NCBI GenBank assembly: GCA_041908445.1
Contig: JAYRFK010000075.1
Location: forward strand, 62,001 to 126,000
Length of the DNA: 64,000 bases
Origin: JAEUJM01 sp041908445
Lineage (GTDB): Bacteria > Actinomycetota > Acidimicrobiia > Acidimicrobiales > DATDAH01
Direction: 5' to 3'
Shown: one piece after another, positions 18,727-25,774 of the stretch
How positions within the stretch are numbered: the stretch's first letter is position 1
How the letters are laid out: the number at the start of each line of letters is the position of its first letter
Notes under the pieces: generated by a model
The model's database searches: none
Seen by the model: the letters and a program-made list of their open reading frames with translations, nothing else
Told to the model about the DNA's origin: nothing
Translations under genes and position numbers: made by a program

Positions 18727-20511
18727 CTAGAGGTACTGGCCGGTGGCCATGCGCTCGATGGCACGGCCGCCGGTCGGGTCCTCGTCGTCCTTGGTGATGA
18801 GGGTGCGCACGTACACGATGCGCTCGCCCTTCTTGCCCGAGATCTTGGCCCAGTCGTCCGGGTTGGTCGTGTTGGGCAGGTCCTCGTGCTCCTTGTACTC
18901 CTGGTGGATGGAGGCGATGAGGTCCTCGGTGCGGATGCCACGGTCGCCGTCGTTGATGAGGCGCTTGATGGCCCGCTTCTTGGCCCGGCGGACGATGTTC
19001 TCGATCATGGCCCCGGACGAGAAGTCCTTGAAGTACATGATCTCCTTGTCACCGTTCTGGTAGGTGACCTCGAGGAATCGGTTCTGGTCGTCGGTGCGGT
19101 ACATCTCCTCGACCGTGTCCTCGATCATGGCCCGCACGGCCTTCTCGGGGTCGCCGCCACCGAGGGTCTCCACCTCGCCGGCGTCGAGGGGCAGGTCGGC
19201 GACGAGGTAGCGGCTGAAGATGGACGCCGCCGCGGTCTCGTCGGGGCGCTCGATCTTGATCTTCACGTCGAGCCGGCCCGGGCGCAGGATGGCCGGGTCG
19301 ATGAGGTCCTCGCGGTTGGAGGCGCCGATGACGATGACGTTCTTCAGGGTCTCGACGCCGTCGATCTCGGCGAGCAGCTGCGGGACGATGGTCGACTCCA
19401 TGTCCGAGCTGATGCCGGTGCCGCGGGTGCGGAACAGCGAGTCCATCTCGTCGAAGAAGACGATGACGGGCCAGCCCTCCTCGGACTTCTCCCGGGCCCG
19501 CTGGAACACGAGGCGGATCTGGCGCTCGGTCTCGCCGACGTACTTGTTGAGCAGCTCGGGGCCCTTGATGTTGAGGAAGTAGCTGCGGGCCTCGGAGTCG
19601 CCGGACACCTCGGCCACCTTCTTGGCCAGCGAGTTGGCCACCGCCTTGGCGATGAGGGTCTTGCCGCAGCCCGGCGGGCCGTAGAGCAGGATGCCCTTGG
19701 GCGCCGGCAGCTGGAACTCGGCGAAGAGGGCCTGGTGGACGAACGGCAGCTCGACCGCGTCGGTGATCTGCTCGATCTGGTCGTCGAGGCCGCCGACGTC
19801 CTCGTAGGAGATGTCGGGCACCTCCTCGAGCACGAGCTCCTCGACCTCGGGCCGGGGCAGGCGCTCGAGCAGCAGGCCCGAGCGGGCGTCCATCAGGACC
19901 GCGTCGCCGGCGCGGAGCTTCTGGCCCTGGAGCGAGTCGGCCAGCTCGGCCACCCGCTCCTCGTCGGCCCGGCCCGCGATGAGGGCGCGCTTGCGGTCGG
20001 GCAGGAGCTCCTTCAGGGTGACGACCTCGCCGGTGACCTCACCGCTGCGGGCCAGCACGACGTTCAGCGACTCGTTGAGGACGACCTCGGCGCCGCGCTC
20101 GATCTCGGTGTCGGCGATCTCCGGGTGCAGGGCGACGCGCATCTTGCGCCCGCCGGAGAACACGTCGACGGTGCCGTCGTCGTTGCGGCCGAGCAGGGTG
20201 CCGTAGGCCGACGGCGGCTGGGTCAGCTTGTCCACCTCTTCGCGCAGCGTGGCGATGTGCTCGCGCGCCTCGCGCAGCGTGTAGGTCAGCTTCTCGTTCT
20301 GGGAGACGGCCTGGGCGAGCTGGCCCTTGGTCTCGAGCAGGCGCTCCTCCAGCGTGCGGACGCGCTTGGGCGCCTCCTGGAGCCGGCGCCGCAGGGAGGT
20401 GACCTCCTCCTCCAGCACCGCGGCCTGCCCCCGCAGCTCGTCGAGCTCGGCTTCGTATGAGGCCAGCCGCCGTTCGGTCTCGTCCTTGCTGACGGCAACC
20501 ACCTCCTCCAT
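18727..20511 (-). CDS. mpa: Proteasome-associated AAA+ ATPase (Mpa/ARC)
   Basis: 594 residues from the ATG chosen (MEEVVAVSKDETERR). An N-terminal coiled coil (about 10-90) recognises Pup, two OB folds follow, then the AAA+ module with Walker A GPPGCGKT (near 275) and Walker B VIVFFDEMDS (near 345). The last residues ATGQYL include the C-terminal QYL motif that docks into the 20S core and opens its gate. A longer reading frame exists upstream but contains no coiled-coil-like sequence, so the start at 20511 is preferred. The adjacent purine-rich GGAGGAGG falls just inside the coding sequence. Confidence 0.95.
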   Translation of the reverse strand: MEEVVAVSKDETERRLASYEAELDELRGQAAVLEEEVTSLRRRLQEAPKRVRTLEERLLETKGQLAQAVSQNEKLTYTLREAREHIATLREEVDKLTQPPSAYGTLLGRNDDGTVDVFSGGRKMRVALHPEIADTEIERGAEVVLNESLNVVLARSGEVTGEVVTLKELLPDRKRALIAGRADEERVAELADSLQGQKLRAGDAVLMDARSGLLLERLPRPEVEELVLEEVPDISYEDVGGLDDQIEQITDAVELPFVHQALFAEFQLPAPKGILLYGPPGCGKTLIAKAVANSLAKKVAEVSGDSEARSYFLNIKGPELLNKYVGETERQIRLVFQRAREKSEEGWPVIVFFDEMDSLFRTRGTGISSDMESTIVPQLLAEIDGVETLKNVIVIGASNREDLIDPAILRPGRLDVKIKIERPDETAAASIFSRYLVADLPLDAGEVETLGGGDPEKAVRAMIEDTVEEMYRTDDQNRFLEVTYQNGDKEIMYFKDFSSGAMIENIVRRAKKRAIKRLINDGDRGIRTEDLIASIHQEYKEHEDLPNTTNPDDWAKISGKKGERIVYVRTLITKDDEDPTGGRAIERMATGQYL

Positions 20512-20711
20512 CTCGCCTGACGCGGGACGATACACGGGCGACCGGGCGATGCAACGGAGCCAGCCGGCGTTCACGTTCCCGTCACGCGGGGCCTGCCCGG
20601 GCCGCGACAATTGCACGGGATTTCCGTGTTTATCGGTGCGAGCGGCTAGAGTGTGGGCAACCAGCAACCGTCCGGGGGCCCTGGCCCCACAGCGTGAGAG
20701 GACAACCCCCA
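20512..20711. other. Divergent intergenic region mpa / ferredoxin
   Basis: 200 bases between the diverging mpa and ferredoxin genes. It contains a locally AT-richer patch (about 20608-20635) and the hexamer TAGAGT at 20647-20652, which would serve the ferredoxin with a leader of about 54 bases. No matching -35 could be found, and I see no operator palindrome. Confidence 0.4.
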
Positions 20712-20945
20712 ATGAAGGTCTGGATCGATCAGGATCTCTGCACCGGTGACGGCCTCTGCGAGGAGATCGCGCCTGACGTCTTCACCCTCCTCGACGACGG
20801 CCTGGCCTACGTCAAGGAAGGCGACAAGGTCTTCAGCGACCCGGGTGGCCCCGAGGGCCTCGCCGCGGTGCCCGCGGGCCAGGAGGAGGCGGTCATCGAG
20901 TCCGCCGAGGAGTGCCCCGGGGAGTGCATCTTCATCGAGATGTGA
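20712..20945 (+). CDS. Small single-cluster ferredoxin
   Basis: 77 residues, actinobacterial monocluster type. The cluster motif is CTGDGLC (first Cys at residue 8), with Asp in the position where four-cluster ferredoxins have a middle Cys. A second pair is CPGEC near the C-terminus. This suggests a 3Fe-4S cluster, or a 4Fe-4S cluster with Asp as ligand. It transfers electrons to redox enzymes such as cytochromes P450. ATG with GAGAGG upstream; a start six codons earlier is possible but lacks support. Confidence 0.9.
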   Translation: MKVWIDQDLCTGDGLCEEIAPDVFTLLDDGLAYVKEGDKVFSDPGGPEGLAAVPAGQEEAVIESAEECPGECIFIEM

Positions 20946-20978
20946 TCTCTGCTCGCGTCAGCGAGCTTCTGCCAGGAG

Positions 20979-21013
20979 CGCCGGTCCCCTCGGGGGCCGG
21001 CGTTCTTGGTTTT
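20979..21013 (+). terminator. Intrinsic terminator after the ferredoxin
   Basis: Stem CGCCGG-CCCC / GGGG-CCGGCG with a short TCG loop (20979-21002), followed by TTCTTGGTTTT. A weaker hairpin (GCTCGC/GCGAGC) lies just upstream at 20951-20966. Another (GGCGTTC/GAACGCC, about 21020-21037) lies between this and the marP stop and may serve the opposite strand. Confidence 0.7.
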
Positions 21014-21044
21014 CCCGGCGGCGTTCACCTGAACGCCGGCGCCG

Positions 21045-22205
21045 TCAGGACAGGCAGGGTCCGGCGTCGACGGGGGTGGTGAGGTCGCCGGCGAGCACGG
21101 CGCGGAGCTCGGCGTCGGTGAGGGCGTAGCCCACGTTGTCGCGGTCGGGGGCGATCGCGAAGGCCACGCCGACGACCTCGCCGTCGGCGTCGACGAGGGC
21201 CGAGCCCGAGTCGCCGGGCGCGAGGTCGGTGGCGAGGAGGAACACCTCCCGCTCGGTGGCGTTGCGGTCGTAGATGTCCGAGCCCCGGGCCTGGACCTCC
21301 TGGGCGATCTCGTAGGGCGAGATCTCGAGGGGCCCGCCACCCGGGTGGCCGTAGACGCCGCCGACGTCACCCTCGTCGGCGTCACCGAGGGAGAGCGCGG
21401 GGCGGTCGAGGCCCGGTGCCGACAGGACGGCGAGGTCCCGCTCGGGGTCGAACGCCACCACGTCGGCGGAGACCCGGGTGCCGTCGCTGCGCTCGACCTC
21501 GGTCGAGTCCTCCCCCGCCACCACGTGGGCGTTGGTGACGACGAGGTCGTCGCCGACCACGAAGCCGCTCCCGTCCTGGAGGCGGTCGCAGGCCACCCCC
21601 TCGACCTTCACCGTGGACTCGACGACCCGAGCCGAGACCTCGGCGGAGATGCCGGTGGCCGCCGGCGGGGCGCCCACGTCGGGGGCGGGCTCGAGCGCGT
21701 CGAACACCTCGGGGAAGCGGTCCTCGCCCACGAGCTGGCGCAGGGCCAAGAACGCGTCCGGCGCCTCCGGCAACGAGTCGTGCAGCCAGCCGGCGAGCTC
21801 GGACTGGCGGGCCTGGCGGGCGGGCCAGCCCGGGACGCTGGCCATGGTCGGCAGGATCAGCCACAGCAGCACGAGCACGCCGGCCATGCCCGCCAGCGCC
21901 CCGGCGACCTGGTCGAGGGCCTGGCCCCTGCCGGTCTCGATGCCGAGGCGGAGCTGGCCGCCGATGACGAGGCCCAGGGCCTGGCCGAGGAAGGCGCCGG
22001 CGAAGAGCACCGCCACCGCCAGGAAGAGCAGCGCCTGGTCGTCCCAGTCGACCTTCTCGAGGATGCGGGGCAGCAGCAGCGCCGCCACCAGCAGTCCCAC
22101 GGCCATGCCCGCCCACGACGTCGACCGGGCGACGAAGCCCATGCGGAACCCGCCGACCGCTGCGGCCACCACGGCCACGAGCAGCAGCAGGTCGAGGGCG
22201 TTCAC
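21045..22205 (-). CDS. marP: MarP-like membrane serine protease (CvpA + trypsin-like)
   Basis: 386 residues: an N-terminal CvpA-like domain with four membrane helices (about 1-130), then a periplasmic trypsin-like domain (about 195-380). The catalytic triad is visible: His in TNAHVV (about 225), Asp in DPERDLAVL (about 255) and Ser in PGDSGSAL (about 336). It resembles M. tuberculosis MarP (Rv3671c), needed for acid and oxidative stress resistance. Starts (GTG) 5 bases after trmI. The tail ends CLS. Confidence 0.88.
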   Translation of the reverse strand: MNALDLLLLVAVVAAAVGGFRMGFVARSTSWAGMAVGLLVAALLLPRILEKVDWDDQALLFLAVAVLFAGAFLGQALGLVIGGQLRLGIETGRGQALDQVAGALAGMAGVLVLLWLILPTMASVPGWPARQARQSELAGWLHDSLPEAPDAFLALRQLVGEDRFPEVFDALEPAPDVGAPPAATGISAEVSARVVESTVKVEGVACDRLQDGSGFVVGDDLVVTNAHVVAGEDSTEVERSDGTRVSADVVAFDPERDLAVLSAPGLDRPALSLGDADEGDVGGVYGHPGGGPLEISPYEIAQEVQARGSDIYDRNATEREVFLLATDLAPGDSGSALVDADGEVVGVAFAIAPDRDNVGYALTDAELRAVLAGDLTTPVDAGPCLS

Positions 22206-22210
22206 GGCCC

Positions 22211-22984
22211 TCAGGAAGAGAGCAGGCGGGCGTGGGTGAGGAAGCCCGTGTGCGCCACCATGCGGTGGTCGGGTCGCACCGACTGGCCTTCGATGTGCCA
22301 GCTCCGGTTCAGCACCTCGAGGGTCTCCTCCATGCCGAAGGCCGAGTCCGCCAGGGCCTCCCGCAGCTGGCGGGCCTGGAGGATGCTCGGCGTGTACGCC
22401 ACGAGGATGCCACCCGGGTGCAGCGCCTTGGCCGCGTGGGGCACCACCTGCCAGGGCTCGGGCAGGTCGAGGACGATGCGGTCGAGGTCCTCGAGGTCGA
22501 TCCCCTCGTAGGTGTCGCGCACCTCGACCCGGTAGCGGTCGGCGGCCGAGTCGCCGAGGAAGGCCTCGACGTTGTGCTGGGCGCGCGCCGCGAAGTCCTC
22601 CCGGACCTCGTAGCCGGTGACGTCGGCGCCGGCGCGGAGCATGGTCATGGACAGCGCCCCGGAGCCCACGCCGGACTCGAGCACGCGCGCCCCGGGGAAG
22701 ATGTCGGCCAGGAGGAGGAGCGGCCCGAGGTCCTTCGGGTAGATCACCTGGGCGCCGCGCGGCATCTTGAACACGAAGTCCGAGAGCGTGGGCCGGATGG
22801 CGGTGTAGCGGGCCCCCATGGTGGAGCGCACCGTGACGCCCTCGCGCGCCCCGAGCAGCTCGGCGTGCGGGAGGATGCCGGCGTGGCTGTGGAACTCGCC
22901 GCCCTCGGCCAGGGTGACGAGGTAGCGGCGCTTCTTGGCGTCGATGAGCAGCACGCGGTCCCCCGCGGCGAACGGGGCGCTCAC
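22211..22984 (-). CDS. trmI: tRNA (adenine-58-N1)-methyltransferase TrmI
   Basis: 257 residues. It methylates A58 in the T-loop of tRNA using S-adenosylmethionine. An N-terminal beta domain (about 1-60) precedes the Rossmann-fold methyltransferase, with the SAM motif VLESGVGSGALS. The catalytic DLPEPW motif is also visible. The GTG overlaps the upstream TtuA-like stop by four bases (GTGA). The trmI-mpa neighbourhood is also seen in mycobacteria (Rv2118c-Rv2115c). Confidence 0.93.
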   Translation of the reverse strand: MSAPFAAGDRVLLIDAKKRRYLVTLAEGGEFHSHAGILPHAELLGAREGVTVRSTMGARYTAIRPTLSDFVFKMPRGAQVIYPKDLGPLLLLADIFPGARVLESGVGSGALSMTMLRAGADVTGYEVREDFAARAQHNVEAFLGDSAADRYRVEVRDTYEGIDLEDLDRIVLDLPEPWQVVPHAAKALHPGGILVAYTPSILQARQLREALADSAFGMEETLEVLNRSWHIEGQSVRPDHRMVAHTGFLTHARLLSS

Positions 22985-23946
22985 CCGGGCCGCCGCCCGA
23001 TGGTCAGCGGCTGGGGGCCATCGCCGACGGGACGGGGGGTGCCGCCGGCCCGCTCGACGAGGCGGCAGAACGCGCACACCTCGGTCGGGGTCGGGGCGCC
23101 GCACACCGCGCAGGCCACGAGCTCGGCGCGGTCCTCCTCGGCCTCCGGGGTGAAGTGGTCGGCCACCCGGCTGAGGAAGCCGAAGTAGAAGTCGTGCTTG
23201 GTGCCCGGCGAGGTGGCCTCGATGGCGTCGAGGGCCTCCTTGTAGCCGAGGTGGCGGTTGCCCGCCGCCATCGGGCACTCCTCGACGAGGTAGTCGATGC
23301 CCCGCACGACGCAGTAGGCGGCGGTCTCGCGCTCGCCGAGGCGCACCAGCGGCTTCACCTTCTTCGGGAAGCCCTGGCGGGCGGGCAGGACCGGCTGCTG
23401 GCGCCCCAGGTAGTCGGTCTGCCAGCGCAGCACGTTGCCGAACAGCACGGCGGCCTCGTCGTCGAGGTTGTGGCCGGTGGCGAGCACGTCGTAGCCGTGG
23501 TCGAGCGCGGCCTTGTCGAAGACGTGGCGCTTGGACATCCCGCAGGCGGAGCACGGCGCCCGCCGGGCGGCCCGCGAGCCGTCGGGGATGTCGTAGCCGT
23601 ACTCGGCCGGCAGGTCGACCTCGAGCAGCTCGACGCCCCGGCGGGCGGCGAAGGCGCGGGCGTGCTCGGCCGACGCGTCGCTGTAGTCGCCGATGCCGAG
23701 GCCCACGTAGAGCCCGCCCACCTCGATGTCGAGGCCGAGGTCGAGGAGCAGGTCCCACAGGGCGAGCGAGTCCTTGCCGCCGGAGACCGCCACCAGGACC
23801 CGGTCGCCCCGCTCGAACATGTCGTGGTCGTGGATGGCCTTGGCCACCTGGTCGCGGCACAGCTTCAGGAAGTGCTCGACGCAGAAGTTGGCGTTGTGGC
23901 GACGGACGTCGATCACCGCCGGCTCGCGGCAGACGCGGCACTTCAC
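22981..23946 (-). CDS. TtuA/NcsA-like tRNA 2-thiolation protein
   Basis: 321 residues with an N-terminal zinc knuckle (Cys3, Cys6, Cys22, His25) and a PP-loop ATPase motif SGGKDS (55-60). Three internal Cys (132, 135 and 224) correspond to those that bind the 4Fe-4S cluster in Thermus TtuA. A C-terminal knuckle (CAVCG...CAFC) is the second zinc site. TtuA transfers sulfur from a ubiquitin-like carrier to tRNA uridine (m5U54, giving s2T, in Thermus). The neighbouring gene at 23966-24166 encodes such a carrier. GTG start with Shine-Dalgarno GGGGAGG. Whether position 54 or 34 is thiolated cannot be told. Confidence 0.88.
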   Translation of the reverse strand: MKCRVCREPAVIDVRRHNANFCVEHFLKLCRDQVAKAIHDHDMFERGDRVLVAVSGGKDSLALWDLLLDLGLDIEVGGLYVGLGIGDYSDASAEHARAFAARRGVELLEVDLPAEYGYDIPDGSRAARRAPCSACGMSKRHVFDKAALDHGYDVLATGHNLDDEAAVLFGNVLRWQTDYLGRQQPVLPARQGFPKKVKPLVRLGERETAAYCVVRGIDYLVEECPMAAGNRHLGYKEALDAIEATSPGTKHDFYFGFLSRVADHFTPEAEEDRAELVACAVCGAPTPTEVCAFCRLVERAGGTPRPVGDGPQPLTIGRRPG

Positions 23947-23965
23947 GAGACGCGACCTCCCCGGC

Positions 23966-24166
23966 TCACGCGGCGCCGCCGGAGATGACGGGGCGGATCT
24001 CGACGTCGGCGTCGTCGGGCAGGATGGCGTCGGCCGGCACCAGCGTGTCGCCGGCGATCACCAGCACCGACTCGCGGCGGACGTCGAGCCGCTGGAGCAG
24101 CGCCACCACGCTCATCGGGCCCGGCACCTCGAGCTCGCGGCGGGGGTTGCGGAGCAGGACCCTCAC
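23966..24166 (-). CDS. ThiS/MoaD/TtuB-like ubiquitin-fold sulfur carrier ending in GGAA
   Basis: 66 residues with the beta-grasp pattern (MRVLLRNPRRELEVPG, VALLQRLDVRRESVLV, ADVEIRPVISGG). The expected Gly-Gly is followed by two Ala before the TGA, so the thiocarboxylate-forming end is not exposed as encoded. It probably donates sulfur to the adjacent TtuA-like enzyme 19 bases downstream. Its ATG overlaps the upstream small membrane gene by four bases. Removal of the two Ala by a protease would be needed for adenylation, and this is inferred. Confidence 0.82.
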   Translation of the reverse strand: MRVLLRNPRRELEVPGPMSVVALLQRLDVRRESVLVIAGDTLVPADAILPDDADVEIRPVISGGAA

Positions 24167-24396
24167 GACCGGCCGCCGCGGCGCGTGCGCCGCTCGGGGG
24201 TGGCTTCGCGGCGCAGGACCACGCTCTCGCCCGGGAGGAGCTCCTCGCGGTAGACGACGACCTCGCTGCGGCCGGCGGCCTTGTTGAGGAAGTGCAGGCC
24301 CCAGGCGAGCGCCCCGAGCATCAGCCAGGCCCGTCGGCCCTCGAAGAGGCCCCGCTCGATGCCCGCCCTGCGGATGAAACGGAGGACGGCGCCCAT
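24163..24396 (-). CDS. Small membrane-associated protein
   Basis: 77 residues with a basic N-terminus, one hydrophobic helix (about 22-38) and an Arg-rich tail. No family recognised. It overlaps its downstream neighbour (sulfur carrier) by ATGA and its upstream neighbour by a TGATG, so the group is translationally coupled. Confidence 0.6.
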   Translation of the reverse strand: MGAVLRFIRRAGIERGLFEGRRAWLMLGALAWGLHFLNKAAGRSEVVVYREELLPGESVVLRREATPERRTRRGGRS

Positions 24397-24605
24397 CAGA
24401 CCCGGCGGATCTCCACGATCGTCTTCTGGAGCTTGCCGCGGCGGCGCCCGAAGTAGAAGGCGGCCACGGCGACGACCGCGACGACCACGACGCCGGCCAC
24501 CAGGGCCACGTTGCGGGCGGTCTCGCCGGCCTCGTCGACCTCGCCCTGGACCTCGCGGAAGCGGGCCTCGATGTCGTCGCGGGTGATGCGGGTGGCGGCG
24601 GTCAC
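24396..24605 (-). CDS. Small single-pass membrane protein
   Basis: 69 residues: a charged helical N-terminus (about 1-30, TRDDIEARFREVQGEVDEAG) then one strong membrane helix (33-50) ending with a YFGRRRGK stop-transfer. It overlaps upstream by GTGA and downstream by one base. Similar small proteins occur in actinobacteria beside phage-holin-like (Holin-X) proteins. Function unknown. Confidence 0.62.
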   Translation of the reverse strand: MTAATRITRDDIEARFREVQGEVDEAGETARNVALVAGVVVVAVVAVAAFYFGRRRGKLQKTIVEIRRV

Positions 24606-24943
24606 GACGTGGTCCCCTTGGGTTTGCGGTTGACGGCCTTGAGCGCCAGGTAGGTCACCCCCGACGCGACCAGCAGGGTGATCAGGTAGGGCACCCAGGA
24701 CCAGTTGCCGGTCAGTGGGCTGCCGGTCTCGGTCTGGAGGAGGCGGAGCAGGGCGATGGTGAGCTCGATGGCGCCGATGCCGATCAGGAACATGGCGGCG
24801 GCGCCGTAGCCCACGAAGCGACCGAGGCCCTTGAGGGGGTCGACCGTCTCCTGCTTGGCGTACGCGACCAGCAGGTCCTTGATGTCGCCGAACTGCGCGA
24901 CCGGGTCGTGCTTCGCGCCCGGTCGGTTCGTGCTCGTCGCCAC
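24602..24943 (-). CDS. Holin-X-like two-helix membrane protein
   Basis: 113 residues with two membrane helices (about 46-70 and 84-104) and a short hydrophilic N-terminus. The arrangement suggests the actinobacterial Holin-X/phage-holin-like family, but no motif proves it and there is no phage context. GTG start with GAGGAGCGC upstream. TAGGGT at 24992-24997 gives a leader of about 42 bases. It heads a coupled unit of four small genes that flows into the TtuA-like gene and trmI. Confidence 0.6.
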   Translation of the reverse strand: MATSTNRPGAKHDPVAQFGDIKDLLVAYAKQETVDPLKGLGRFVGYGAAAMFLIGIGAIELTIALLRLLQTETGSPLTGNWSWVPYLITLLVASGVTYLALKAVNRKPKGTTS

Positions 24944-24991
24944 TGCGCTCCTCAGTCGTCGTCGGCCGGGGTCGGACCGCCCGGTGGGCCC

Positions 24992-24997
24992 ACCCTA
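24992..24997 (-). promoter_or_regulatory. -10-like hexamer TAGGGT before the Holin-X-like gene
   Basis: About 49 bases before GTG 24943; a leader with a Shine-Dalgarno follows, unlike the leaderless starts. No -35 seen. Confidence 0.35.
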
Positions 24998-25016
24998 CCC
25001 GTGGGGCCGTGGCCGC

Positions 25017-25637
25017 TCACCCCGAGAGGCGGGCCTCGAGGACCTCGGCCTCCTCGGCGAAGAGGGTGCGCAGGAGCTCGAGTCGGGGCAGGGCGCCGTC
25101 GGTGGCCAGCACCCGCCGCTGGTCGAGCGGGCCGAGGGGCCCGACCGCCGCGGCTTGGAACGACGCGAGGCCCGGGTCCTCGTCCAGCTCGATGGTGGCG
25201 GGGACCGACGACTCCCCCAGCTCGGCCTTCAGGGCCACCGAGCGGCGGAACGGGCCGAGCATCGCCGCGAGGGCGGCGGACGCGGCGCCGGGGTCGGTCG
25301 CGTCGGCGTCGGGCCAGTCGTGCACGTCCGCCCGCGGGTAGGGGTCGTCGGGCAGCCACTCGTCGACGACGATGCGCCGGACGCCGACGGCCACGAGGCC
25401 GAACCGGCCGTCGGGGTACTCCTCGGCCTCGACGATGCGGGCGACGGTGCCCACGTCGGTGCGCACGTCACCGCCGCCCACCTCGCTCCCCCGCTCGATC
25501 AGCACGACCCCGAACTCGCGGTCGCCGGCGAGGCAGTCCCGGGCCAGCGCCCGGTAGCGCTCCTCGAACACGTGCAGGGGCAGCACCATCGTGGGGAACA
25601 GCACCGACCCCAGCGGGAACATCGCCAGCTTGGCCAT
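25017..25637 (-). CDS. LON substrate-binding (N-terminal) domain protein
   Basis: 206 residues covering only the Lon N-terminal domain: MAKLAMFPLGSVLFPTMVLP and HVFEERYRAL are family signatures. There is no AAA+ or protease part. Stand-alone LON-domain proteins of this size are common in actinobacteria and their role is unknown, perhaps chaperone- or protein-binding. ATG without Shine-Dalgarno, 6 bases after TAGCCT, so a single-gene leaderless transcript is likely. Confidence 0.88.
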   Translation of the reverse strand: MAKLAMFPLGSVLFPTMVLPLHVFEERYRALARDCLAGDREFGVVLIERGSEVGGGDVRTDVGTVARIVEAEEYPDGRFGLVAVGVRRIVVDEWLPDDPYPRADVHDWPDADATDPGAASAALAAMLGPFRRSVALKAELGESSVPATIELDEDPGLASFQAAAVGPLGPLDQRRVLATDGALPRLELLRTLFAEEAEVLEARLSG

Positions 25638-25643
25638 CAGCGG

Positions 25644-25649
25644 AGGCTA
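25644..25649 (-). promoter_or_regulatory. -10 hexamer TAGCCT, leaderless promoter of the LON-domain gene
   Basis: 6-base spacer to ATG 25637. The rest of the 137-base gap (25638-25774) shows nothing else to me. Confidence 0.5.
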
Positions 25650-25774
25650 GAACTCGCCGGCGCCGAGCGACCGGCTCAGCACCCGTTCCCGGCTGAGGGC
25701 GAGCGTCGGACGGTGCGGGGAGCGAGGGACGAGCGAGCCATGACGATGTGATGAGGCGCCAGCCGAAGAACGGT

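Noticed and set aside
16990..20460. A 1156-residue plus-strand reading frame over dop and mpa
   Set aside because: It is antisense to the dop and mpa coding sequences, both of which have unmistakable family motifs.
20608..20635. TTGCAC as a -35 for the ferredoxin
   Set aside because: The distance to the TAGAGT hexamer (about 30 bases) is too long for a sigma-70-type promoter.
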